Positions 23,769-31,666 of a stretch of DNA of 40,521 bases are shown here, piece after piece; the stretch's first letter is position 1, and every line of letters begins with the position of its first letter. Origin of the DNA: Comamonadaceae bacterium 2PF (GTDB taxonomy: Bacteria; Pseudomonadota; Gammaproteobacteria; Burkholderiales; Burkholderiaceae_C); NCBI GenBank assembly GCA_005502875.1, contig SCMV01000035.1, forward strand, positions 1 to 40,521, in the 5' to 3' direction. Made by a program: the position numbers and the translations under genes. The notes under the pieces were generated by a model. That model made no database searches. It worked only from the letters and a program-made list of their open reading frames with translations, and was not told the origin of the DNA.

Positions 23769-25691
23769 ATGCCTTTCGGTTTCCCCGCCTTCATGCTTCC
23801 CCTGCTCGGGGGCGAGCCCCACACCGAGCCCGAAGACCCCGAGCTCAACCGCCAGATCCGGGGTGAACGCATCCGCATGCTGTTCGCGCCCACGGTGCCG
23901 GTGGCCCTCGTCAGCGCCCTGGTCTGCGTGGCGCTGGCGGTGGCCATCTCCGACCAGACCGGCCGCAGCTGGGCCATCGCGTGGGCGGTGCTGTGCGTGC
24001 TCGCGTCCATGGTGCGCCTGCTGCACCTGCGTGCCTACCGCCGCAGCAGCCAGCGCGACCACCCCATGTGGCTGCAAAGCCTGACGCTCATGTGCGCCCT
24101 GCATGGCAGCTGCTGGGGCCTGATCGGCATGATGATGCCCATCGAGGACATGGTGACCAGCGCCGTGCTCGCCTCCACCCTGGTGGGCGCCTGCGCGATC
24201 GGGACCTTCACGCTGCAGGCCCACCTGCGGCCCAACCTCGCCACCAACCTGCCCACCCTGGTGCCCGCCAGCCTGATGCTGCTGTCGCGCCAGGACACGT
24301 ATGGCTTCTTCGGCGGCCTGGGCCTGCTGTCGCTGATGGCGCTGATGCTGTTCGAGAGCCGCCGCGCCGAGCGCCGCATCACCGAGTTGCTGTGGCTGCG
24401 CTTCACCACCGACCGCATCGCCCGCGAGCGCACCCACGCCCTGGTGCTGGCGCAGCGCCACAGCGCCGTCAAAGACCAGTTCCTGGCCACCATGAGCCAC
24501 GAGATGCGCACCCCGCTGCACGGCATCCTGGGCCTGGCGCGCCTGCTGCGCGACCGCCTGCCCGAGCGCCCTGGCGTGCTGCACGAGTCGCGTCACCAGG
24601 TCGAGCTGATCGAGCGCGCGGGCGAACACCTGCTGCACATCATCAACGACGTGCTCGACTTCTCGCGCATCGAGGCGGGCAAGCTGCAGATCCAGCACGC
24701 CACCTTCGACCTGCGCACCTTGATCGACGAGATCGTCGAACTCCAGCGCGTCACCGCCCAGGAAAAGGGCCTGCGCCTGCTCGCCGACGTGCGCCTGCCT
24801 CACCCCTGCTGGGTCAGCGGCGACGCCTCGCGCCTGCGCCAGATGCTGCACAACCTGCTGGGCAACGCCATCAAGTTCACCGACGTCGGCGAGATCCGCG
24901 TGCGCGTGGCCACCGAGCCCCAGGGCGCAGGCAGCACGGTCGCTTTCCACGTCCAGGACACGGGTGTCGGCATCCCGTCGGACCAGCTCGGGCTCATCTT
25001 TGACGCCTTCCATCAGGTCGATGGCAGCTTCGTGCGGCGCCACAAAGGCACGGGCCTGGGCCTGACCATCACGCGCGAGATCGCACGCGCCATGGGTGGC
25101 GACGTGGCCTGTGACAGCGAAGTCGGCAAGGGCTCGGTGTTCACCTTGAAGGTGCCCCTGCACCCGATGGCCGCACCCGCCCAGGCGCCTGCCGCAGCGG
25201 TGTCCCCGGTCGCGGCGATGCCGGCCTTCGGCATGGCCCAGGCCGCACCGGCGGGCAACGAGATCGGTGCCACAGCGGTGCCCCGCTTCAGCGGCCGCAT
25301 CCTGCTCGTCGAGGACAACCCCGTCAACGCCCTGGTGGCCGAAGCCAACCTGGCCCGCCTGGGCCTGGACGTGACACGCGCCGAAGACGGGGCCCAGGCG
25401 CTGTCGATGCTTCAGCACCTGGAGCGGCCGTTCGACCTGGTGCTCATGGACTTGCAGATGCCCGAGCTCGACGGCATGGAGGCCACGCGCCGCCTGCGTT
25501 GCTGGGAGAACGACCAGCGGCTCGAACCCATCCCGGTCGTGGCCCTGACGGCCAATGCCCTGAGCACCGACCGCGCCCGCTGCCTGTCGGCCGGCATGGA
25601 CGACCACCTGCCCAAGCCCTTCCGCGTGGAAGAGCTCCTGGCGGTGCTGCAACGGCACCTGCCGCCGACGGCATCGGCCGTGGCGGCCTGA
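23769..25691 (+). CDS. Membrane hybrid histidine kinase with receiver domain
   Basis: About 640 residues. The N-terminal membrane region (about 35-200) has roughly six spans and little periplasmic loop. A helical linker leads to HisKA with FLATMSHEMRTPLHGI (phospho-acceptor His near 244). The HATPase domain has NLLGNAIKFTD, DTGVGIP and GTGLGLTI. An Ala/Pro-rich linker leads to a C-terminal receiver domain with LLVEDNPVNA, phospho-acceptor Asp in VLMDLQMPELDG (near 561), and LPKPF. The ATG at 23769 is chosen over a TTG at 23748. No Hpt or DNA-binding output domain is present and no response-regulator gene is adjacent, so the phosphorelay must continue elsewhere. The signal is unknown. Confidence 0.9.
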   Translation: MPFGFPAFMLPLLGGEPHTEPEDPELNRQIRGERIRMLFAPTVPVALVSALVCVALAVAISDQTGRSWAIAWAVLCVLASMVRLLHLRAYRRSSQRDHPMWLQSLTLMCALHGSCWGLIGMMMPIEDMVTSAVLASTLVGACAIGTFTLQAHLRPNLATNLPTLVPASLMLLSRQDTYGFFGGLGLLSLMALMLFESRRAERRITELLWLRFTTDRIARERTHALVLAQRHSAVKDQFLATMSHEMRTPLHGILGLARLLRDRLPERPGVLHESRHQVELIERAGEHLLHIINDVLDFSRIEAGKLQIQHATFDLRTLIDEIVELQRVTAQEKGLRLLADVRLPHPCWVSGDASRLRQMLHNLLGNAIKFTDVGEIRVRVATEPQGAGSTVAFHVQDTGVGIPSDQLGLIFDAFHQVDGSFVRRHKGTGLGLTITREIARAMGGDVACDSEVGKGSVFTLKVPLHPMAAPAQAPAAAVSPVAAMPAFGMAQAAPAGNEIGATAVPRFSGRILLVEDNPVNALVAEANLARLGLDVTRAEDGAQALSMLQHLERPFDLVLMDLQMPELDGMEATRRLRCWENDQRLEPIPVVALTANALSTDRARCLSAGMDDHLPKPFRVEELLAVLQRHLPPTASAVAA

Positions 25692-25702
25692 ACTTCAACG
25701 CA

Positions 25703-26290
25703 TCACTGCTGGATGGCTTCCAGCGAGATGGTGATGGTGACCTCGTCACCCACCATCGGTGCGTACTTGCCGGCACCGAAGTCGCTGCGCTTGATCAGCG
25801 TGCTGGCGTTGGCGCCGATGGCGTCCTTCTTGGCCATCGGGTGAGCCATGTTGGCGAAGTGGCTCACCTTCAACACCACGGGCTTGGTCACGCCCTTGAT
25901 GGTCAGGTTGCCTTCGATGGCCGAGGGCGCGTCGCCTTCAAACACCACCTTGGTCGACTTGAAGGTCGCGGTCGGGAACTTGCCCGTGTCCAGGAAGTCG
26001 GCGCCCTGGATGTGGCTGTTGAACAGGTTCGAGCCAGTGTCGACCGAGGTCATGTCGATGGTGATGTCCACCGAGCCGGTCTTGGCAGCCTTGTCGTAGA
26101 CGATCGTGCCGCTGGTCTTGTTGAACTTGCTGATTTGGGTCGACAAGCCCATGTGGTTGTACGAGAAGTTCGCGTAGGTGTGGTTGGGCTCGACGCCGTA
26201 GCTCACGGGTGCGGCGAAGGCCGAAGTGGCGAAAGCCGAGGCCAGGGCGGTGGCGGCAAACAGGCGGGTCAGGCTGGTGGTGCGGATCAT
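25703..26290 (-). CDS. YceI family periplasmic protein
   Basis: A 195-residue YceI-like lipocalin-fold protein. A signal peptide (MIRTTSLTRLFAATALASAFATSAFA) is cleaved before APVSYGVEPNHTYANFSYNHMG. The family signature continues with GSVDITIDMTSVDTG, NSHIQGADFLDTGKFPTATF and GNLTIKGVTKPVVLKV. YceI proteins bind isoprenoid-like lipids in a beta-barrel and often accompany cytochrome b561. The ATG at 26290 has AAGGAG 8 bases upstream; the frame is open further upstream but the signal peptide fixes this start. It is third in a leftward group cytochrome b561 - YceI - YceI, 131 bases after its paralogue. It converges on the hybrid kinase gene, with stops 11 bases apart. Confidence 0.92.
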   Translation of the reverse strand: MIRTTSLTRLFAATALASAFATSAFAAPVSYGVEPNHTYANFSYNHMGLSTQISKFNKTSGTIVYDKAAKTGSVDITIDMTSVDTGSNLFNSHIQGADFLDTGKFPTATFKSTKVVFEGDAPSAIEGNLTIKGVTKPVVLKVSHFANMAHPMAKKDAIGANASTLIKRSDFGAGKYAPMVGDEVTITISLEAIQQ

Positions 26291-26421
26291 GGAACGGCTC
26301 CTTGGTTGAACGGGGGAAGGCAAGAAAAAGGTCGAACGAATCGGCAAAGATCGAGCCCGATCGACCGGGGAAAAGGGCAAAAGCGTTGACGGGAAACGGG
26401 GTGGCGCAACGAGGTTTGCGC

Positions 26422-27012
26422 TCACTGCGCAGGCACCCCTTGCAGCACGAGCTTGAACTTGACCTGAACGTCGTTGGCCACGAAGGAGGTGTCGGCCCAG
26501 TCGCCCTCACCCACCTTGAAGTCCAGGCGCTTGATCGGCAGGCCACCGGTGACGGTGCTGACACCGCCGGCCTGCGCCAGCTGCATCGGCACCACCACGT
26601 CGCGGCTGTTGCCCTTGATGCTCAGCTTGCCAGCCACCTCGAACTTGCCGCCGCCCAGGGCCTTGATGCCCGTGGACTGAAAAGTGGCTTGCGGGAACTT
26701 GGCGGTGGCGAACCAGTCGGGCTTGCCCAGCTCCGGGTCGGCGTCGGCGCTGATCGTGGCGCTGGCGAGCTCGAAGCGCAGGCTCACCTGGCTGGTTTGC
26801 GGTGACTTCGGGTCGAAGTTGGTCTGAACCGCAAAACGCTTGAAGCGCCCGCTGACCGGCACACCCATCTGCTTGATGGTGAAGCCGACCTCGCTTTGCG
26901 GGGCCACCAGGGCGATGACCGGGCCGGCGGCGCCAGCGATCGGGCTCAGCGAGGCGAGCAACAGGCCAGCGGCGCCAAAGCTCAAGGCGCGCAGGTGAGA
27001 AGAAAAAGTCAT
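26422..27012 (-). CDS. YceI family periplasmic protein
   Basis: A 196-residue second YceI paralogue. Signal peptide MTFSSHLRALSFGAAGLLLASLSPIAGA is followed by the beta-barrel domain, including SEVGFTIKQMGVPVSGRFKRF, FATAKFPQATFQSTGI and GKLSIKGNSRDVVVPM. It differs strongly from the downstream YceI protein, so the pair is not a recent duplication and may bind different ligands. The ATG at 27012 has an AGGAG site 6 bases upstream. It lies 72 bases after the cytochrome b561 gene and is probably cotranscribed. Confidence 0.92.
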   Translation of the reverse strand: MTFSSHLRALSFGAAGLLLASLSPIAGAAGPVIALVAPQSEVGFTIKQMGVPVSGRFKRFAVQTNFDPKSPQTSQVSLRFELASATISADADPELGKPDWFATAKFPQATFQSTGIKALGGGKFEVAGKLSIKGNSRDVVVPMQLAQAGGVSTVTGGLPIKRLDFKVGEGDWADTSFVANDVQVKFKLVLQGVPAQ

Positions 27013-27084
27013 GTCAGGCTCCTGCAGGAGAAGGTGAACAAAGCGGCAAGAGGGGAACTCACGCTGGATGCGCAGACCCGCCCG

Positions 27085-27663
27085 TCAGGCACCGCGCCCT
27101 GGGCGCATGCGCTCGAGCAGGCCGTCGCGGTCGATGAACTGGTGCTTGAGTGCGGCGCCCACGTGCAGCACCACCAAGCCGATCAGGCCCCAGGCGGCCA
27201 GGCCGTGCAGCGGCTTGATGGCCTCGGCCAGATCGGGGTTCGGGGCCACCAGGTCAGGCAGCGGCAGCACACCGAACCACACGATGGGGAAGCCCTTGGC
27301 CGAGCTGTAGGCCCAGCCCAGCAGCGGCACAGCGAAGAACAGCAGGTACATCAGGTGGTGGGTGCCGTGGTGGGCCGCGCGCTGCCAGCCCGGCATGGCC
27401 GATTCGATCCTGGCGGGCAAGGCGGGCGGGCGGTGCATCAGGCGCCACAGCAGGCGCAGCACCGACAGCGCCAGGATCGTCACCCCGGCCCACTTGTGCC
27501 AGTTGATGAGCTTGAGCTTGGCCGGTGAAAACGGCAGGTCCTCAAGGTACAGGCCAACGAAGAAGGCCGTGAGGATGGCTGCGGCCAGCACCCAGTGCAG
27601 GGCGATCGCCGTGAGCGTGTAGCGTGCGGCGGCAGAACGGGCAGGAGCGGACGCGGGTTTCAT
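27085..27663 (-). CDS. Cytochrome b561 family protein
   Basis: A 192-residue four-helix membrane cytochrome of the prokaryotic b561 type. It has hydrophobic helices with candidate heme-ligand histidines in AIALHWVLAA, INWHKWAGVT, HHGTHHLMYLLFFAVPLLGW and PLHGLAAWGLIGLVVLHVGA. It is expected to transfer electrons between the quinone pool and a periplasmic acceptor. Linkage to YceI genes is widespread (yceJ-yceI in E. coli), supporting a quinone/isoprenoid-related role for the three genes. The ATG at 27663 has an AGGTGG-type site; a GTG at 27693 is a less likely start. Confidence 0.9.
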   Translation of the reverse strand: MKPASAPARSAAARYTLTAIALHWVLAAAILTAFFVGLYLEDLPFSPAKLKLINWHKWAGVTILALSVLRLLWRLMHRPPALPARIESAMPGWQRAAHHGTHHLMYLLFFAVPLLGWAYSSAKGFPIVWFGVLPLPDLVAPNPDLAEAIKPLHGLAAWGLIGLVVLHVGAALKHQFIDRDGLLERMRPGRGA

Positions 27664-27858
27664 GGCAGACCACCTGTGGGGCTTGTGGATCACAATGTGA
27701 AGCGTACGGTGCCTGGCTTCAGTTGGGTTGAGCGGGTTTGTCCCCTTGGTTCAAATTTTCTGAACTCACAACGCCAAGGCGGGGCAAATCAAGGGTTGAC
27801 CCTGATACAGGCCCCCCGTGCTGCGTCGAAGTCGTTTCCAACAGTGGTCAACAACCCC

Positions 27859-29109
27859 ATGGAATCCGCCGCCCCTTCGAAGTGGTCATCCTGGCTGTTC
27901 AGCAGCGAACCCCGGCAGCGATTGCGCATCAAGCGCTCGCTGCTGGCGGCCAATGTGTTCGGCGCCTGCGCCGTCATGGCCATTTACGCCGCGTGGATGG
28001 GGTTCATGGAGCCCCACGACGTGCGCCTGCTTTGCGCGGCCATCGCCGCCAACTGCGGGCTCTGGTACGCGGTGCTGCGCTCAGGCTTGAACAAGCGCTT
28101 TGCCGACCCGGCCCTGACCCTGCCCCAGATCATCGCGGCGCTGACGATCATCGTCGGGGCCTACTCCATCACCGGCCCCGTGCACGGCTCGACCATGATG
28201 CTGCTGGTGCTGGTGCTGGTCTTCGGCGTCTTCAACCTCAGCCCCAAGGGCGCGCGCATCGCCGCCACCTACACCGTGGGCCTGATGGGCTGCGCCCAGC
28301 TCATCAAGATGCAGACCGACCCGGTCAACTACCCCTTCAAGCTGGAGATCGTGCACTTCCTGCTGACGGCGGCCATCGTGCCGACCATCTCGCGCCTGGC
28401 CGCGCAGCTCAGCAGCATGCGCCAGCGCCTGCAAAGCCAGAAAGACGAGCTCGCGCAGGCGCTCACCCGCATCCAGATCCTGGCCACGCGCGACGAACTC
28501 ACCGGCTTGGTCAACCGCCGCCACATGATGGACGTGCTGCAGCAGCACCGCAAGCGCCTGCAGCGCTCGGGCTTTCACCGCTTCTGCCTGGCCATCATCG
28601 ACCTGGACCACTTCAAGCGCGTCAATGACACGCACGGCCACGGCGTGGGCGACGAGGTGCTGCGTCGCTTTGCGGCGGTGGCCCAGCAAGGCCTGCGCGA
28701 CACCGACGTGCTGGCGCGCTGGGGCGGCGAAGAGTTCCTGCTGCTGCTCAACGACACGACGGCCGAACAAGCCCAGATCGGGCTGGACCGCGTGCGCGAG
28801 CTGCTGACCGATGCGCGCCTGTCCAACGAGGTGCCCGAGCTGCGGGCCACCTTCTCTGCAGGCTTGACGGCCTACGACTCGGGCGAGCCGCTGGACGTCT
28901 GCATCGAGCGGGCCGACCGCGCGCTGTACGAAGCCAAAGCCGCAGGGCGCAACCGCACGGTCATCCACCACGGCCCACCACCCCGCAAGCCTGAGCCGAC
29001 CCACGCCACGGCGCCCCTGCCAGACGGCAGCGCCGACAGCGCCAGCCTGGTGGCCGCCGCCCTGCTGGGCCAGGACAGCGAAGACGACGACGGCCTCATG
29101 GCGCCTTGA
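27859..29109 (+). CDS. Membrane-bound diguanylate cyclase (GGEEF)
   Basis: A 416-residue protein. The N-terminal half has about six membrane spans (30-180) with short loops, then a coiled-coil linker (MRQRLQSQKDELAQALTRIQ), then a GGDEF domain. The active-site motif is GGEEF (289-293), compatible with synthesis of c-di-GMP. The RxxD inhibitory site (RDTD, 280-283) sits five residues before it, so product inhibition is predicted. A Pro/Asp-rich acidic tail follows. The frame is open upstream into the b561 region; I chose the ATG at 27859, though no clear ribosome-binding site precedes it. c-di-GMP commonly stimulates EPS synthesis, but a link to the EPS locus here is only inference. Confidence 0.88.
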   Translation: MESAAPSKWSSWLFSSEPRQRLRIKRSLLAANVFGACAVMAIYAAWMGFMEPHDVRLLCAAIAANCGLWYAVLRSGLNKRFADPALTLPQIIAALTIIVGAYSITGPVHGSTMMLLVLVLVFGVFNLSPKGARIAATYTVGLMGCAQLIKMQTDPVNYPFKLEIVHFLLTAAIVPTISRLAAQLSSMRQRLQSQKDELAQALTRIQILATRDELTGLVNRRHMMDVLQQHRKRLQRSGFHRFCLAIIDLDHFKRVNDTHGHGVGDEVLRRFAAVAQQGLRDTDVLARWGGEEFLLLLNDTTAEQAQIGLDRVRELLTDARLSNEVPELRATFSAGLTAYDSGEPLDVCIERADRALYEAKAAGRNRTVIHHGPPPRKPEPTHATAPLPDGSADSASLVAAALLGQDSEDDDGLMAP

Positions 29110-29115
29110 GCGCCT

Positions 29116-29143
29116 CGCCCGCATGGGCGCTTGTTGCAAGCGC
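29116..29143 (+). terminator. Overlapping alternative hairpins after the diguanylate cyclase gene
   Basis: CGCCC-GCAT-GGGCG (29116-29129) and GCGCTTG-TTG-CAAGCGC (29127-29143) both have perfect arms and share bases 29127-29129, so only one can form fully at a time. They begin 7 bases after the cyclase stop. A terminator is the simplest reading. The rest of 29110-29361 holds two further GC palindromes (29283-29297 and 29306-29319) and no gene that I can support. Confidence 0.42.
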
Positions 29144-29361
29144 GCCTTAACGGTTATCCTGACTGCGCGTTGCAGGGGTCTCTCTGTCGTGGGCCCTTCG
29201 GACACATCCAGACACACCTGCCTGCACGCAACGACAACATGACGGTCGCGCCGGGCACACCACCCCTGACGCGATGCAGTGGAGGCGGCCGCCGCCTGAT
29301 CAAACGCCCCGCAAGGGGCCTGGCAGGCGAGGGTCGTGGGTGGTGACGCTTCCTGCCGCCC

Positions 29362-30987
29362 ATGCCCAGCCAGCCACCCGGCACGCCACCTGCCTCGATC
29401 GACGACCTGCTGGTCGACCCGCAACAGGCCCTCGCCGACCGCCGTGAAGCGCCCTATCGCCTGATCTTCCATCGCGCGGGCATCGGCATGGTGCGCCTGA
29501 GCCTGTCGGGCACCATCCTCGAAGTCAACCAGCGTTTTGCCGACATCGTCGGCAGGCAGACGCGCGACCTCATCGGCCTGCATGCCGAAGACATCACGCA
29601 CCCGCAAGACATCGTGCCCTCCCGCGCGCACCTGGAAAACGTGCTGGGCGGTGGCCAGGAGGGCTTTCAGACCGAAAAGCGCTACGTGCGCCCCGACGGC
29701 CAGGCCGTGTGGGCCGCCGTCAACGTCGTGCTGCTGCGCGACGACAGCGGCCAGCCCCGCGAGCTGGTCGCCGTCATCGAAGACATCACCGAGCGCCAGC
29801 GCATGCAGGAGGCCATGAACTCCGCGCGCGCGGCCGAGCGCGCCAGCAAGGCCAAGACGGAGTTCCTCTCGCGCATGAGCCACGAGCTGCGCACCCCGCT
29901 CAACGCCATGCTGGGTTTCGCGCAGCTGCTGCGGGTCGACCCACGCCACCCGCTGCACGACGACCAGCGCACCAAGGTCGCCCACATCGAGCGCGCCGGC
30001 GCCCACCTGCTGGCCATGCTCACCGACGTGCTCGACCTGTCGCGCATCGAGGCCGGCAGCCTGCCCATGTCGATCGAGCCTTTGGCGGTCAACGACGTCA
30101 TCGAGGCCGCGCTGGCGATGACCAGCAACCAGGCCACCGACGCCAGCGTGCAACTGCTGGCCACCCCGCCCGAGGCCGGCTTGCGCGTGCGCGCCGACCA
30201 ACTGCGACTGCGCCAGGTGCTGGTCAACCTGCTGAGCAACGCCATCAAGTACAACCGCCGCTCGGGCCAGGTGCTGGTCGAGGCCATGGGCGTGGGTGAC
30301 GAGGTCGTCATCAGCGTCAGCGACACCGGCCGGGGCATGGACGCGCAGCAAATCGCCCACCTCTTCGAGCCCTTCAACCGCCTGGGCGCCGAGCGCACGC
30401 CCATCGAAGGCACCGGCATCGGCCTGGTCATCGTCAAGCGCCTGGTCGAGCTGATGCAAGGGCGCATCGAGGTCAGCAGCCAGCCCGAGGCGGGCACGCG
30501 CTTTCGCATCTGGCTGCCACGCGCGGCCCGCCAGGTCGAGGCCGAAGACAGCGACTTCGGTCAACGCATCCGCACCAACTTCGGCAGCCTGGACACCGGG
30601 GTCGATGCCACGCTGACCCTGCTCTACGCCGAAGACAACGCCATCAACGTCGAACTGCTGCGCCAGGTCATGCGCATGCGCCCGCAGTGGCACCTCGAAA
30701 TCGCCCGCGACGGCCACACCGCCATCGCCATGGCGCGGGCCGAGCCGCCCGACCTGCTGCTGCTGGACATGCACCTGGGTGACATGAGCGGCCTCGATGT
30801 GTCCGACGCCCTGATGATGGACACGCACACGGCCCTGATCCCGCGCGTGGCGCTGTCCGCCGACGTCATGCCCGACCAGATCGCCGAGGCGCGCCAGCGC
30901 GGCTTCGTCGAGTACCTGACCAAACCGCTGGACGTCTCGCGGCTGCTGAACCTGCTCGACTGTTGCGCGCGGGGCGAGGTGCCTTGA
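29362..30987 (+). CDS. PAS-domain hybrid histidine kinase, soluble
   Basis: A 541-residue cytoplasmic kinase without membrane spans. A PAS domain with PAC segment (about 30-145: RLIFHRAGIGMVRLSLSG, GRQTRDLIGLHAEDITHP, AVIEDITERQRM) is followed by HisKA with FLSRMSHELRTPLNAM (His174). The HATPase has NLLSNAIKYN, DTGRGMD and GTGIGLVI. The receiver domain has YAEDNAINVELL, phospho-acceptor Asp469 in LLLLDMHLGDM, and Lys521 in LTKPLD. PAS could sense redox, light or a small ligand; no cofactor-binding residue is evident to me. It has no adjacent response regulator. Its stop abuts the flavin reductase stop on the other strand (TGATCA at 30985-30990). Confidence 0.9.
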   Translation: MPSQPPGTPPASIDDLLVDPQQALADRREAPYRLIFHRAGIGMVRLSLSGTILEVNQRFADIVGRQTRDLIGLHAEDITHPQDIVPSRAHLENVLGGGQEGFQTEKRYVRPDGQAVWAAVNVVLLRDDSGQPRELVAVIEDITERQRMQEAMNSARAAERASKAKTEFLSRMSHELRTPLNAMLGFAQLLRVDPRHPLHDDQRTKVAHIERAGAHLLAMLTDVLDLSRIEAGSLPMSIEPLAVNDVIEAALAMTSNQATDASVQLLATPPEAGLRVRADQLRLRQVLVNLLSNAIKYNRRSGQVLVEAMGVGDEVVISVSDTGRGMDAQQIAHLFEPFNRLGAERTPIEGTGIGLVIVKRLVELMQGRIEVSSQPEAGTRFRIWLPRAARQVEAEDSDFGQRIRTNFGSLDTGVDATLTLLYAEDNAINVELLRQVMRMRPQWHLEIARDGHTAIAMARAEPPDLLLLDMHLGDMSGLDVSDALMMDTHTALIPRVALSADVMPDQIAEARQRGFVEYLTKPLDVSRLLNLLDCCARGEVP

Positions 30988-31506
30988 TCAGCCCGAGAAG
31001 TCGGTGACGAAGCGCCCGCCGTGGAACACCAGCGGCGCGGCACCCAGGCGGCGCCGGCAATGCTCGACCTCGCCCACGAAGATCACGTGATCACCCTCGT
31101 CGTGCTGGCTGCGGTGGCGGCACTCGAACACCGCCACGGCGCCATCGATGACGGGCGCGCCGGTGAGCCCAGCCCGCCAGGCCACGCCTTCGTAGCGGTC
31201 GATGCCCTTGCGCGAGAAGCGCTCGGCCAGCAGGCGCTGGTCGGCGGCCAGCACGTTGATGGCGTAATGCGTGGCGCCCAGGAAGCCCGGCATCGAGCTC
31301 GACTGGCGCGACAGGCTCCACAGCACCAGCGGCGGCGCCAGCGACACCGAGTTGAAGGAGTTGGCCGTCAGGCCCAGCAAGCGGCCGTCGGCCCCCCGCG
31401 CCGTGACGATGGTGACACCGGTGGCGAACTGGCCCAGCGCAGCGCGGTATTCCTCGGGCGTGAAGGGCGCGGTGGAACCGGGCGTGGAATCGGGCGTCGA
31501 CGGCAT
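30988..31506 (-). CDS. Flavin reductase family protein (FMN-binding)
   Basis: A 172-residue single-domain protein of the short-chain flavin reductase family. It shows YRAALGQFATGVTIVTARG, LGLTANSFNSVSLAPPLVLWSL, HYAINVLAADQRLLAERFS, a GAPVIDGAVAVFECR segment, and GDHVIFVGEVEH near the C-terminus with a conserved HGGRFV end. Members reduce FMN or FAD with NAD(P)H, often supplying a two-component monooxygenase. No monooxygenase is nearby, so the partner is unknown. The ATG at 31506 fits the family; upstream codons in the frame are not conserved-looking. Confidence 0.9.
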   Translation of the reverse strand: MPSTPDSTPGSTAPFTPEEYRAALGQFATGVTIVTARGADGRLLGLTANSFNSVSLAPPLVLWSLSRQSSSMPGFLGATHYAINVLAADQRLLAERFSRKGIDRYEGVAWRAGLTGAPVIDGAVAVFECRHRSQHDEGDHVIFVGEVEHCRRRLGAAPLVFHGGRFVTDFSG

Positions 31507-31666
31507 GGGCTGAGCGTACAAAAGCGCCCAGTTTAGTCGGCCGCTGAAAAGCCATGTGCTTTCGGCACTTTTCACGCCACGAACTCAGCGCCCCGGGCGG
31601 ACACTGGTTGTCCCTGCACCGCCGGGCCCACGTGCCCCCGGTGTCACACCGTTTCCGGAGTCCACC

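Noticed and set aside
29110-29361. c-di-GMP riboswitch in the leader of the PAS hybrid kinase gene
   Set aside because: A hairpin with a GCAA tetraloop (29306-29319) drew attention, but the conserved core of GEMM riboswitches and their paired stems are not present.
28081-30828. Very long open frame (915 codons) on the minus strand
   Set aside because: It lies opposite the diguanylate cyclase and the PAS hybrid kinase, both with clear domain motifs. Its translation is His/Ala/Gly/Val-rich without motifs, a mirror effect of high GC at third positions.
31521-31547. Possible flagellar sigma-28 promoter (AAAA ... GCCGCTGA) upstream of the chemoreceptor gene
   Set aside because: The -10 matches GCCGATAA at only 6 of 8 positions, the spacer is one base too long and the -35 is poor. 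Not better than chance in GC-rich DNA.
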